Assembly: GCA_034620365.1 (NCBI GenBank)
Contig: JAQGEQ010000192.1
Location: 2,289,001-2,353,000, forward strand
Source of the DNA: Pegea sp. RAD2-039
Lineage: Eukaryota > Chordata > Thaliacea > Salpida > Salpidae
Reading direction: 5' to 3'
Length of the DNA: 64,000 nucleotides
Part shown: one piece after another, positions 49,707-63,600 of the stretch
Numbering within the stretch: the stretch's first letter is position 1
How the letters are laid out: each line of letters starts with the position of its first letter
The notes under the pieces: generated by a model
The model's input: the letters and a program-made list of their open reading frames with translations, nothing else
What the model was told of the DNA's origin: nothing
Databases searched by the model: none
Made by a program: the position numbers and the translations under genes

Positions 49707-50746
49707 CTTGTTGTTTTGTTTCTTGTCAGATTTTGTTGGCTGCTAATTATTTTTCTTTTATTAAGCACGCTATTAGCGTGATTTCCCAAAACTTGTTCAA
49801 TCTTAATACAAGCTTTCTTGCTATTTTATACTACAAATTGTTTTTTGTGTTATTCGGTTTAATTTAATTTATCTTAATTTAATGACCTTAAAATGTCTTT
49901 CAAACTTGTGATATTGCTTAAAATTTAGATTTTATTATTCATTTTTCAATTATCTGTGTATCTCATATACTTGTAATAAAAGTATTCTTGCCTTTTCATG
50001 ATATGACTAGTCTTAAAGCACATTTCATTAAAAAGGCCACTTCATTTTAAAAATTTGATAAATAAAAAGACGGAAGCTATGTAACTTAAGACATACACAC
50101 CACAAACTAATGTTTTTAATCAAAATGTTCATAACAGTTTCTTTGTTACATAAACTGACATTGTATGATCAACTTGGTTTTATATTCTTAATTTTTTGAT
50201 AACAATTGTGGCTTTGGAACTAAGTGGGTACAAAAAACGCCGTTTTAGCTATATTACCTAAATAAAATTACATCACATATTTCGATAAAAACTTACAAGC
50301 TTTTCAAGATTATTTGTTTTAATGCTATTTAAGGAAATATAAAGTTTCTATCAAATTGTTGATAATTTAACGAAATCAACTTTAATTTTATTATGGGCGA
50401 AATAATTCTTATATAAACTCTAAACTTTTATGGTTAGCTAACATAAGCTTTTTATATCAAGCTCCTACTTTAGTCTGTTTAGCTTTAACATGCAAAAATT
50501 AATCTTAAAACTTATCATTCTGTTCAATTAATTTGGCTAAAAATCAAAACTTTCAATAAACCGATGTTCACATTTATTGCTTTAAAATTACAAAAAGTAG
50601 TTTGAACACTGGAGTTAACACCAAACAGTTGAACCTATATAACCAATGAGATTGCAGCCCTAAAGAACAGTACAGAACACAGTTACGATTAGTTCGTTAG
50701 TCTGTATTAATAGCTACCAATTAGCAAAATATACAGAAATCGACTT
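49707..50746. other. Convergent 3' region between TMEM86-type and WIPI-like genes
   Basis: Two 3' UTRs facing each other; AATAAA occurs on the plus strand near 49976. Nothing else recognised. Confidence 0.4.
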
Positions 50747-51901
50747 CTAAACATTTTTTTTCAAATTTCCACCTCCAGCAGGAATTTCAAAGATTTGATC
50801 AACATTATCATCTTTTGATCTAATGTTCAAGGTATATAAGTCGCCAGCCTTTGTGATTGAAATAGATATTGAAGTTTTAAACTTATTTTCATCTAGCTTG
50901 ATCCAAGCAAAAGCGGAAGAGTTAATAAAAACAAATGATGGTAACATTTTCACAGCATATTTGATAACAGTGGAAACATAACTATCTTTATAACTATTCT
51001 GAGGTACTTGAAAAAGATTGATAAATTTGTTTTTGTAAACTGCTGCAATGAATTTAGAATCAGAACTAAAAGTTAATAAAGTTATTTCACCTCCAAAATA
51101 ACAACTCCGAAATCCACAAAGTTTTACCCCATCGGGTATTTCAAACAATCTCACAATGGTACCACATCGTGAAGCTGTAGCTAAAAATTGACATCTAGAA
51201 TCAATCGCTATTTTACAAACTTCTTGTTTGTGTGATACAAAACTTGTAACTTCTCTTTTTTCATCCATATCAAAAACTCGAACCTTACCAGGACTTCTCA
51301 AAGATGCATAACTCATATATTTCTCACTGTAGCTAATTATATTACTAAGATCATATAACAAATCACAATGTTCTATTTCTAAAACTTCATCTTTTATAGT
51401 GTAACTTGCATACCGCTGTTTTTTCAACATCACAACACGGCTGGTTGTAACAAAGATACTTTGAACACCTTCTTCATATATACATTCATGCTTAGCTTCT
51501 TTTGTGCTTCGATCAAGAAGAAGTATCTTATTTAAAGATGGACAGAGCAATACAATCATTGAACGACATTCGATCTCAAACTGAAGATCAAAACTTTCTT
51601 CAAAACAGCTATTAAAGATTCGCTCACTGAAAACATGTTTTATAACTTTTGGTTTATTTTCCAATTTTTCGCGTGTTATGGTTATTTTAGACCTAAAAAT
51701 ACCTAACAATCTCCCAATAATATTATTTAGTGCAGTTGTAATCATTCGAATTAAACCAAGTCTTCCTTTAAGGAATAGAATTGATGAAGTATCTTTTGCA
51801 ACATCTTCAACAGATGTTTTTTTAACACATAATGACATAATTTCGTTTGTAGTGTTCACCCAGAAATGAATAATGATATTAATCAAATTGACTATAAACA
51901 A
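50747..51901 (-). CDS. WIPI/Atg18-like beta-propeller protein, intronless, FRRG lost
   Basis: PROPPIN family members bind PI3P/PI(3,5)P2 on autophagic and endosomal membranes. This is one uninterrupted 384-codon frame, unusual among intron-rich neighbours. Family blocks are recognisable: VQSIFVTTSRVVMLKKQRYASYTI (blade with '+V..++ +I.VY'), then SPGKVRVFDMDEKREVTSFVSHKQEV and LATASRCGTIVRLFEIPDGVKLCGF. Next are LLTFSSDSKFIAAVYKNKFINLFQVP and a C-terminal blade with TKAGDLYTLNI. The lipid-binding FRRG motif is replaced by FRSC, so both the second Arg and the Gly are missing. The first Met (51901) is followed by a hydrophobic stretch atypical of the family; Met22 (51838) may be the true start. 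Divergence and lack of introns suggest a retrocopy or fast-evolving paralogue, closest in layout to WDR45/WDR45B. Confidence 0.75.
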   Translation of the reverse strand: MFIVNLINIIIHFWVNTTNEIMSLCVKKTSVEDVAKDTSSILFLKGRLGLIRMITTALNNIIGRLLGIFRSKITITREKLENKPKVIKHVFSERIFNSCFEESFDLQFEIECRSMIVLLCPSLNKILLLDRSTKEAKHECIYEEGVQSIFVTTSRVVMLKKQRYASYTIKDEVLEIEHCDLLYDLSNIISYSEKYMSYASLRSPGKVRVFDMDEKREVTSFVSHKQEVCKIAIDSRCQFLATASRCGTIVRLFEIPDGVKLCGFRSCYFGGEITLLTFSSDSKFIAAVYKNKFINLFQVPQNSYKDSYVSTVIKYAVKMLPSFVFINSSAFAWIKLDENKFKTSISISITKAGDLYTLNIRSKDDNVDQIFEIPAGGGNLKKNV

Positions 51902-54132
51902 CTATAATAGAAAACATTTCTGTTATTATTTTCAACATAGATTTATAAAGCAATAAAACATTATTTCTTTTCATTGAGGTTGTTCAGTTAAGTTTTTAGT
52001 AAAGCATCTTTAAAATGTGATAATTTAATAATAGATAAAGCAAGATAAATTCCATTTAATACCAGGCTGGAGCAAAAACTTATATTTTTAATAAATTCGG
52101 TTAGAGTTAAACAGCATCAAATGAATTTCTAATTAAAGGTTGAATACAAACAAATTAAAAATAGATGAAAGAAAATGTTACAGGAAATATTAACTTAAAT
52201 AAGATTTAACAATAATCAAACGATCAATAAAACCAATTGCAAACGACAATGGAATTTTTTATAGTTTTTAATTAATGTAACAAATAAAAAAACTGCTTAT
52301 CAAACTTTATAATGACAGAAAGATTTAAATAGAATATACAGAATTTTAGATACTTGTAGTTTAGTTACAGAAGTATATATTTCTTAACTATACATAAAAA
52401 ATATTATACAACCATGAATATTACTACTTTTAATAAGATTCTTTAACGATTGTTCCACACTTACTTATCAGTTTTAAAAGCACTGCACTACATGCTTAAA
52501 AAAATAGTTAATCAAAATAATCAAACACACATTAAAAACTATACTGAATAAAATCAGCTCAAAAATACTAATAAAAAATAAAAATAAGTAGCATTACTGT
52601 TAAAACATTAACTGATAATTATAAAAATTGTTCTGATCCTTTCATAACAGCTTCAAAAATATACTAAACTGATGATTATCATTGAAAAACTTTAATCTCA
52701 AGTAACTTACATTCAAAGCTCTTTAAAAGATTATGATATGATATCAAATGATTTTTGCAAACAAATAAGTTTTTTTGTTTTTGTTGAAACTTAAGAATAA
52801 AAAATGCTAACTTTTGCACAAGCAAATTATTAAAGCTATGAGGCAAAAATTTAATCAAAATTCTTTCTTATGGGGAAATATTATCAGAAATATCAAACTT
52901 TACAAAAAAGATCATAATTGGGTAACAAATTTTGCTGAAAAAGGCTTGCTTTAGTGGATAATTTTCGAACAAGCTTAAAAAGTTGTTAGAATTAACAAAC
53001 GTCTTAAATGTTTTTTTATTTATTTTGAAAGATAACTAAAATCAAGTTAAATGAAGAGGAAGTAATCAAGCAATTTTTTTTCCAATTTTAAGTTTAATTC
53101 ACAAAGCTTTTTCTTTAGCGCATCATTTAACATCTAAAACATTTCTAATAAGAAATGTTCTTGAGCCATGATGTACATTTGTGTACTAGATAAACAGATT
53201 AAATAATTAATATATTTGTTCCATTGAAAAAGGAAAGAAATATTTTTAGAAATATATTTTTCAAAGCTTTATTTGAGAGAACTTACTTAAGTTTTGTAAA
53301 TATGATAGAAATGTTAATAAAGTTTGGTGATTAAAAGAAACTAAATAAACAGCTGCTACAATTACCAGACTTAATATTCTAACTACTTGCTTTGAGTGAT
53401 TACATTGGGTTTGTATAAATGATTAATTTCTAACTTCTCTATATAAACAAATATGAAAATCAGAATTTTGTTGAGATGTTTTTGCTGCAGCGAATAAAAC
53501 TCTTTTTTATCAAATTTTTATCGAAACTGATTTTATTTTTAAATTAATTTTTTGAAGTTATCTAAATATACTCTTATTGAGTGGGAGTGTTTCCAGAGTT
53601 TAAAAAACAAATGATAAAAAACTGTTTTTTTTTTAAATTTCAAAATTTGTTTATTTTAAAAACAGTTGATAAAAACTGAGAATGAAATATGAAATTGTGA
53701 AAACGATAAAAAATTTCGAAACCTCAAGAGGGAGTTTTTGTATCAGTTGATAACAAGTTGCTAAAGTTTAACAAATTTGTTGCTTAAAAAATCTTTGTAT
53801 GTTTGGATACTGTGCTGAAAAACTTACTTTTATGTGAGTGTTTAGAAATATTTTATTTTATTCTCAAAGCTAGATGAAATTGTAACATTTTGAGTCACTA
53901 GATTCAATCAAACTAATAGAGATTCAATTTAAAGACATTTTTCAACAACAACAAATTTATTTGCCGCTTTGTAATATTGAAAACATGAAGGTAATCACAA
54001 AAAGTCAATTTTACGAGAAAATATGAATTAAACAGAAGAATTTTGGTGACAAACAATCTCAGATACAATCATCATCACTAATATAAACTCACAAACGATA
54101 ATTACATCAAGCTTACATTTCAGTGACGACAT
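51902..54132. other. AT-rich intergenic region between WIPI-like and cathepsin D genes
   Basis: No exon, repeat or RNA gene recognised. It should hold the promoter of the WIPI-like gene at the left and the 3' UTR of the cathepsin gene at the right. Confidence 0.4.
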
Positions 54133-56303
<2,171 letters not shown>

Positions 56304-58400
56304 TTTGACTAATCTATAAAATAAGGAAGTTTAGATAAGGTTAGATAATCTTAAGTAATGAAGAAACATATTACAAGTTTAAAATCAAGCAATTACTCTT
56401 CATAATAAATACAAAGTTTTTTAATCTGCACATCAATACAAACTAACCTAAATATTCAAAAAAAATTATCACAAAACATATTATTAAAAATCTATTTATT
56501 AATTAATAAAATATTAGATAAAATAATTTATAGTTTAGTTGTTATTTTGTAGTAATGTTTATCATTTTATTCCAGATATAAGTTATTAAAATGATCAACA
56601 TTCAACTACAATCTAAAAAAATAACAACAAACAGAAATTTAATGATAGTAATTAAAATCCAATTAAGTAAAAATAAGAATCAACGAAAAGGAAACAACTT
56701 TAATACTCTAACAAAGCTAATTTTTAGTAAAAATAAAAAAGATAGAAAATGAACTAAAAGCATAAAATAATGAAACAGAAAATATCATCCGATTATTGAA
56801 AATAAAAAAATTAGTTTAGATGTACTCATAGACAGATTAATGATAGAAATCAATTTTTGAGAAAAAACGATAAAATGAATAACAACAGGAAACTAAAATG
56901 CTTAGCTTAATTATACGATTTATTATCTACAAAGACATTTACAGTCTGAAGAATAACCCAATAAAATCAAATAATCGAATTTAAAAGCGGAAATTAAAAT
57001 GTAAACTTCAATAAATAAGTTGTTGATAAAGTTTGCAAAATCACGTGACAAGTAAAAGGATGTTATTTTAAGTTATAAATCATAAATCATAAGAAAATTA
57101 GTTTTGTAAAACGTTCTCATCTGATTATTCTTTTTAATATCTATTAATATTTTTGAGACCATTTATATAACCAAACTTTACAAAAACACTACGTAATATT
57201 CGCCTGCAAATTTATATTGTAATAAAACACCTATTTGTCCTTTTAGAAATATTATTTTTTATTTTGTAAAGTAGGATTATATCAACTAGTATAGATGTAA
57301 TATACAGGAGTTACTAAATAAATAGGTTGCAAAATAATAAGATCATGTACAGTAGAAATTCTTTAAACAAAAATATTCTCGAAGAGAGTTAATAAACTTT
57401 CTGAGGAATTGCTTGATATTGAAATGTTAAAAATCCATTTGAAATAACTTTTAACCCAATAAAATATAAAAACAATTTTTGATAGTTCATTTCGTATGTT
57501 TTTAAAATTTTCTTAAATAAATTGATTCTTAAAAATTCAAGAATTGCCTCTTAATTTTAAGAAAATGCAGCGAGCATCAAGTGATGAACTAACAAAATAT
57601 AGCAATTTAAAAAGTATCTTCTTTTTCTTGGTACTAATTTATATTATTGTTTCAGCTAATATTTTTAATTTCAAGTTTACTCTGTAGTTTCGACTACTTA
57701 ATTTATCAAACGTTTATTTTGTGCAAATTCATTTTCGGTGAATGTTTGCTTTGTTTCATTTAGCTTTACGAAAGAGAACTTTAAATATATTTTCTTTACT
57801 GAAAACTGAATTTGATTAATTGTTCCGAAAGTATCAATAAACGATCTAATGATTAAACTAGGATAAATTATAGAATGATTATGCGCAAGCAGTCTAATGA
57901 TAATATTTACATTTACTTTAAGATTTTTTAACTACTACAAACAAAAAATCCTGAACTTTGACTTTAAATTTCCTAATTTTGTTAACTTCTATTTAACAAA
58001 ACTTTGTACTTGCAATTTTACTAAATACTTTAACTAAGATACGCTATTCTAAGGTGTTTAGATTATTTAAGTTGTATTTGAAAAACAATTTTAACGCTGT
58101 TTACTCTTAGTAGAAATATTCGTTGAAATAATTTTTTTTGCTGTAGTTTCAAATTTTTCCAGCTTACTGTGTCGTTTTAAAATAATGATAAAAAAATAAC
58201 TGTTTAATAGTAAAGAATAGGTATTGGTATGTTTTATACAATAGAGCATGATTTAGGTCTTATTTATAACGATTACTGAATATTTTCATTTAACAATGTT
58301 CTCGCCAAGACTAATAAAATTATCTAAGCTTTAACTAATTGATTGTTTTCTAGTAATTATACAAGGTATTATTATTTACTAATTATTTGTCCGTCTCCAT
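56304..58400. other. Intergenic region upstream of the cathepsin gene
   Basis: Very AT-rich; no coding exon or structured RNA recognised. Confidence 0.4.
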
Positions 58401-58403
58401 TTT

Positions 58404-58800
58404 GTTGCGGTTACCACTTGAGCGGATAACACGTGTAAGATACTGGGCTCGAGCCTGAGCGGACACATTTGCGACAAAGGAAAGTCCATAAAAAATTTGG
58501 GTAGAAGAGTCTTACTAGTCTGTTTCATGACAGCATTTCTAGAAGACGCTAAACTCCGAATTTAAAGCCGGAGTTGGAGCCTTGTAAGAAGTTAGTCACT
58601 ATACTCAATGTCGTTATGGTAGCTCTTGCGACACCAGCTGGGCGTAGCCGCATTACTTCATCTGTTCCACTGCATGCTTTGTTGGCCTATAGAGTAGAAT
58701 CCTGCTGCATGAGTAATAACTGGGTCTCTATAATTTTTACCCTGGCTTAAAGCATCGCCGTTCTCGCCCGAAGCAGGCCATACTACAACTATTATTATTT
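58404..58800 (+). repeat. SINE-like repeat, tRNA-like head and about 300-bp body
   Basis: The element starts with a tRNA-like head (GGTTACCACTTGAGCGGATA, then a B-box-like GGGCTCGAGCC) and continues through GGAAAGTCCATAAAAA into a GC-richer body, ending in a short (ATT)n tail. The body (for example the blocks at 58540-58625 and 58725-58780) is clearly homologous, in reverse orientation, to 62510-62720. This shows a dispersed repeat rather than unique sequence. It has no coding capacity. Confidence 0.7.
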
Positions 58801-60375
58801 GGAAATTATTTATTTTGACTTCTGATATCTTGCTTTAAAACCCCTGAATATCCAATAATTTACCAGAAGAAACTCTTTCCTAACTTTTAATAGCTCTTTT
58901 TTATAAGAAAGTATAAAAGTTAGTTGAATATTAATATCTTTATTCTTAATTAATTTTTGTGCTCTAAATTATATCTATCTGTTAATTATGCTAACTATTT
59001 ACTATAATCATATCCAATTAAATTCAAAGAATGCTTTTTATGTGAATATTACGTATAGAATAAATTTGTTCAGCAAATTTTGTATAAAGATTAAAAATGT
59101 AGTTTTTATGGTAAACGCAACGAGATTTGTAGTTTAGTTTTAGATTTAGGATATTCAGATGTGAAACGTTGAATAAAATAAGGTAAGTGGCTTTCTTCTC
59201 ATTTCTATTTACTGGTTCGCATTATTGTCACATGTGTTTTTGTTGATTTGATTAATATTTGCATTTTTTGCTTTATTGAGCTTATCGACCTACAACCACA
59301 AAATGATCTGCACTATTGTATACTAGCAAACAGCATTTCAGAAATATTTGTTTCCTTTGATTGAGTCGCAATGAATATCCAAAAAGTTAAAGATGAGAAT
59401 ATATTTGAGATTACATTAAACTGCAAAATTAGTAATGATCTCAAATATTACAAAACTTTATTTGCTGCTTACAATTAAGATTAATGGTTGTATTTTTTAA
59501 TAATTAAAATTCTTCAGGTGAATACTAGATAAAATTTATTGGAAATCTGTATAATATAATTCATCAAAAGTCTTATCTTTTAGCAATTAGATTGAAAGTT
59601 TATTATATAAATCTATGATAATTTATATAGTTGAAGCTACTGTAGCCTATAACTTAGTTATTTTGAAAGAACTTGGTTTATATAAAAGTGTATGATAGTT
59701 CTAAAATTTAACTTATATAATTAACATCTACAAAGTTATTTTAAAAGTCAAAGTATTAAATGGTTTTGAAGCTCATAGTTTTTATGCAATTTATTAATCA
59801 TATTCAATAATTTTCTGATATCTTTTTATTGTTTACTAAGATTATGTTATTTTTTCATAGTTTTTATTTTATGGATATTGTAGCTAAATTTTAAATTATG
59901 TTTCAATTTACATTTTTTAATCATCTAAAATTTATTTTCTAAGAATTGTCAAATTTTTATCCTCTATTATGACAAGTTTTCTGTTATAAAGTTTTTGATA
60001 AACTTATTTTGAACCTTTTTTTCTACACTAATTTTTAGGGAATTTCTTTTTTCTATAGCTGCAATATATACTTCTCCTTTTGGTAGTTTTTTGTCTATAT
60101 GTGTTTATAAGTCATAGGGGTTGTTTATGGTGTTTGATTAGGTTTTTTTTATTTGTTAGTGATGTTTGATAGATAGACGTCAAGATTTAGATTTGTAATT
60201 AACGTTGGCATTTATTTGTTTTCATCACTAAGATATTTTCATATAGATTCCTTAAATAATGTAAATATTCAGTTTTAAAAAGTATTTAAATGATAATTTA
60301 AAAAAAATACTATAAACTGCTCTTGTAGTAATAAAATTAAATTCAACATTAGTGATATCATTTCAGTTTTGTATA
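58801..60375. other. Intergenic promoter-side region of selenophosphate synthetase
   Basis: AT-rich. An acceptor-like ATCATTTCAG ends at 60366, ten bases before the SPS start codon, and may be a trans-splice site or end a 5' UTR intron. No other feature seen. Confidence 0.4.
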
Positions 60376-63356
60376 ATGGCTAGTGAAATGTTTTCCTACT
60401 CTAAATGGAATCCAACTGAGTTTAGCTTGGATCCAAGTTTTAGACTCACTAATTATACTGGCTTAAAAGGATGAGGATGTAAAGTCCCTAGGAATGTCTT
60501 GCTCAGGCTTCTTGAGGGACTTGGAGATGATGACCAAAACCATAACTCACAAGTGATTCAAGGTTATGGTTTTGGTTCTCCCAAAATTGGTGAGATTTAG
60601 TTGAAAGTTTGAAATCAAACAGAACCCATGTCTTTACAAAAAGCTGTATCCAAATAGCCTTATCATTTTGTGGTTGCTAGCTAAATCAAATATCTCTTAC
60701 TTTTGATAATCTTTAGTTGCCCATTTATTTTATAGATGGCACTGAGATCAAAATTTAACCCAGTTGATCATGGATTACCGTCTTACTTCCATTTGACCAG
60801 ATACTCCAGTAAATTATTTTTTCTTTTTTCTGTAACTTATAAACTTCTCAAATCACTCTGGTCTTTATTAAGGTCTTCATGGTGCTGCTTGCAAAATTCC
60901 AAATGATCTTTTAAAAAGTTTTCTTAGCGAATTCAATACACAATATCAACGTGATGAGTATTTATCAAATATGATGTACCCGGTGCTAGGTGAGATTAGA
61001 CAGCTCTTTGTATAGACATGGGTTTTCTTCTGCTTCTTTTTTTTTCCATTTCAAAAGAAGCTTGATTTTTAATGGATTATTTTTCTAGGAATTGGACTTG
61101 ATAGTTGTGTGATTCCACTACGTTTTGATGGACTTTCATTAGTACAAACTACTGACTTCTTTTATCCTTTAATTGACGATCCTTTCATGATGGTAGGTAA
61201 TTCTAAATTAAACAGTCTAACCTGAGCCAATTGATTTTTCTATAATACTTTTATGGTGTTAATGTTACAGTTTTCTTATCATACATTATTTATTAAACTT
61301 ATTTTTATGTTGAAGGGCAAAATAGCCTGTGCAAATGTTCTCAGTGATCTGTACGCGATGGGTGTTGTAGATTGTGATAATATTCTCATGTTACTTGGAG
61401 TTAGTTCAAAGTTTACAGAAAAAGAAAGGGACACTGTTGTGCCACTAATAATACAAGGCTTTAAGGTAATTATTAGTTGTAGAGCAAAGTTTTGGTTTAT
61501 TATTTTAGCTGTATTTGTGATTGCAATTTGCAAATGATTAGTTTATTTTGATATCTTGTTTTTTATCTACTTTTATCTTTTTGTTTTAACCATCAGTAAA
61601 TAAAGATTAAAGTTTAAATACACAAACCAGTTGGTTGTAAGCCCTCTAATCAGCTGTCTTTACTAATTTGCGCTTTTCAAACACTAAATATTTGCTCCCT
61701 GAAACTAGGAAGCCGCAGGTGAAGCAGGAACTACAATAAACGGAGGTCAAACCGTTTTAAACCCTTGGTGTTTGATTGGAGGTGTAGCTACATCTGTTTG
61801 CCAAAACAATGACTTCATAATGTCAGTTTGAAGTTAATTAAATTAGTAAATGTAAAATAACTTACTTGATTTAGGCCTGATGGTGCTTGTCCTGGCGACG
61901 TGCTTGTTCTTACCAAGGCACTTGGAACCCAAGTAGCTTGTAACGCACATCAGTGGATGGAACAGAATAATGATAAATGGAATAAAATCAAGCATATCAT
62001 CTCAGCAGAAGAAGTTGAAAAGGCTTACAACGATGCTATTCTCAGTATGGCACGTTTAAACAAAAACGGTGAACTCCCCTGTTAAATACCTCACATGTGT
62101 CTTCAAATATCTGTTTCAGGCGCTGAGCTAATGCGAAGGTTTCCATGTCATGGTGCTACTGATGTCACTGGTTTTGGTATTTTAGGGCACGCAGATAATT
62201 TAGCAAAGCAGCAACAACATATGGTTACTTTTGTAATTCATAATTTACCTTGTATTAATAAAATGGCGATGCTTGCAAAAGCCTGTGGCAATTTATTTGG
62301 GTTGTTACAAGGAACGTCAGCTGAAACATCTGGTGAGAGATCCTACAAATCTCGATTGTGTACTTGAATGATAATCTTTCAGGCGGTTTGCTAATTGCCT
62401 TACCTCGTGAACAAGCTGTTAAATACTGTTCAGAGATGAAAAAGACGGAAGGTCACCATGCCTGGATTGTAGGTGTTGTTGAAGAAGGTAGATTTTATAT
62501 TCCAAATTTTTTATGGTCTGCTTCGGTCAAGAACGACCATGGTGTAAGCCAGGGCAGAATTTATTGAGGTCCAGTTGTTGCCAATTCAGTAGGTTCAATC
62601 TCCATGCAAACAAGATTATGTAGCGGAAGAAGCTGCCAGAACGACACTAGGTACAGTGACCAACTGCCTATGAGGGTCCAACTCCGACTTTAAATTACGT
62701 CTCCTAGAAGTCTTGGCATTAGCCAGACTCAAAAAACCCCTTTTAATGTCATGCCCGCCTGATACCCGGAAATTCCCGGGCTAACACATATTTCCAACGA
62801 GGGAAAGTCCATAAAAACCCGATTAAAAGCTGCAATTAATAATCATTTATCGTTTCAAGGTCCAAAGTTGGCGCGGATAATTGATAAGCCCAGAGTAATT
62901 GAAGTTGAAACTTTACAAGATGGTACAGTCCAAACTGTCCCTACAATAACTCAACGCGAGTCTTCATCAGTAAGTTCAGAAACTTATCGGCACTCGAATG
63001 GTTTATACATCAAATTGAAAAATGTGCTTGCGTAGGATGTCAGTTGAATCTATAAATAGTCGAAATATTTATGTTTACACTTAACCTTTATCTACTAAGG
63101 TTAAATATTTGAACTTCAAACAATTTGTTGTTGATTCTAATGTTTCTATTAAATTAAATATTTCTAGAATAAGTTAAATAATATGGCGAGTCTACTACAC
63201 CAAAGTACATCTGAACTACGTCCAATGCGTTTACAAGACTCATCAACATTACAAGAAGTCAGACATCAACATCACAAAATCTTCTTCTAAACATTTGATT
63301 GATTCTAGGTGATGGTACAACAACCACAAGATAGCAACGAAGAATATCCTAACTAG
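60376..63356 (+). CDS. SEPHS2: Selenophosphate synthetase, selenoprotein (SPS2 type)
   Basis: Makes monoselenophosphate from selenide and ATP, the selenium donor for Sec-tRNA synthesis. Exons: 60376-60589, 61089-61192, 61316-61465, 61709-61821, 61875-62068, 62120-62332, 62383-62487, 62860-62969, 63168-63257 and 63309-63356; phases all close, giving 446 residues if TGA is read as Sec. The first exon reads [19 protein letters not shown], so the TGA (residue 33) sits exactly where the family has Sec or Cys. Downstream: [129 protein letters not shown] and [12 protein letters not shown]. The C-terminal tail after about residue 395 is not conserved and its two last introns are less certain. An alternative 5' exon block replaces exon 1 (separate entry). 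A SECIS follows the stop. Confidence 0.96.
60472..60474 (+). other. In-frame TGA, selenocysteine codon
   Basis: Codon 33 of the first SPS exon, between GGA and GGA-TGT-AAA. The frame continues open for a further 38 codons to the donor at 60590, and the flanking residues match the GUGCKVP motif. With a SECIS in the 3' UTR, recoding as Sec is the natural reading. Confidence 0.93.
60736..60989 (+). CDS. Alternative 5' exons of selenophosphate synthetase (Ala isoform)
   Basis: Two exons, 60736-60808 and 60873-60989, encode a second SPS N-terminus: [19 protein letters not shown] joined to [17 protein letters not shown]. It aligns with the Sec exon ([31 protein letters not shown]), with Ala at the Sec position. 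The block ends CTA-G|GTGAGATTAG in phase 1. The Sec exon also ends in phase 1 with GTGAGATTTAG, and both fit the acceptor of the exon at 61089. The block's ATG directly follows an acceptor TTATTTTATAG, so its 5' end could be a trans-splice site or an internal promoter's product. The resulting isoform would have 438 residues and need no Sec. It cannot follow the Sec exon in frame as an added exon without changing the N-terminus, so mutual exclusivity is inferred, not shown. Confidence 0.8.
62500..62828. repeat. Rearranged SINE-like repeat inside an SPS intron
   Basis: Nearly the whole 372-nt intron 62488-62859 consists of this repeat. The left part (62510-62740) matches the body of the 58.4-58.8 kb copy in antisense orientation (for example GTCCAACTCCGACTTTAAAT). 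The right part (62758-62822), containing GATACCCGG and GGGAAAGTCCATAAAAA, matches that copy's head region in sense orientation. It is therefore either an internally inverted copy or two abutting truncated copies. Confidence 0.65.
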
Positions 63357-63518
63357 TTTTCTTAAAATCTCCTAACTACCAATACTCATCGTCATCTCAT
63401 TTACTAATTTATTTTTTTTTGTATTTTTTCCTATTTGATAACAACTGTAGATCGAGCTATATGTTAAGTCACCTACTCAGCTTGAGCAACTTGTGTTATG
63501 TGACTTAACTTTAGCTTT

Positions 63519-63600
63519 AAAAGCTGAATAAGGTAATGGCGTATGTGACGTTTCATTTCTAAAGCAACTTTGACGGAAATGAAACTGATTTTTAGCTTTT
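63519..63600 (+). promoter_or_regulatory. SECIS element in the SPS 3' UTR
   Basis: Eukaryotic SECIS core: GTGA at 63545-63548 and TGAT at 63586-63589 form the non-Watson-Crick quartet. The 5' arm GTTTCATTTC (63550-63559) pairs perfectly over ten bases with GAAATGAAAC (63576-63585). The 16-nt apical loop begins TAAAG, placing the conserved AA 12 nt after the GTGA, as the consensus requires. The lower helix may be AAAAGCT (63519-63525) with AGCTTTT (63594-63600). It starts about 160 nt after the SPS stop codon and directs Sec insertion at the TGA at 60472. Confidence 0.93.

Noticed and set aside
58404-58480. A functional tRNA gene
   Set aside because: The A and B boxes are only approximate and no acceptor stem closes; it fits a SINE head better.
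60472-60474. TGA as the true end of a short SPS-upstream ORF
   Set aside because: Conserved SPS sequence continues in the same frame after it, and a SECIS is present downstream.
60736-60989. The Ala block as a separate gene or a pseudogene
   Set aside because: It is open, correctly spliced in phase to the shared exon at 61089, and has no downstream SPS body of its own.
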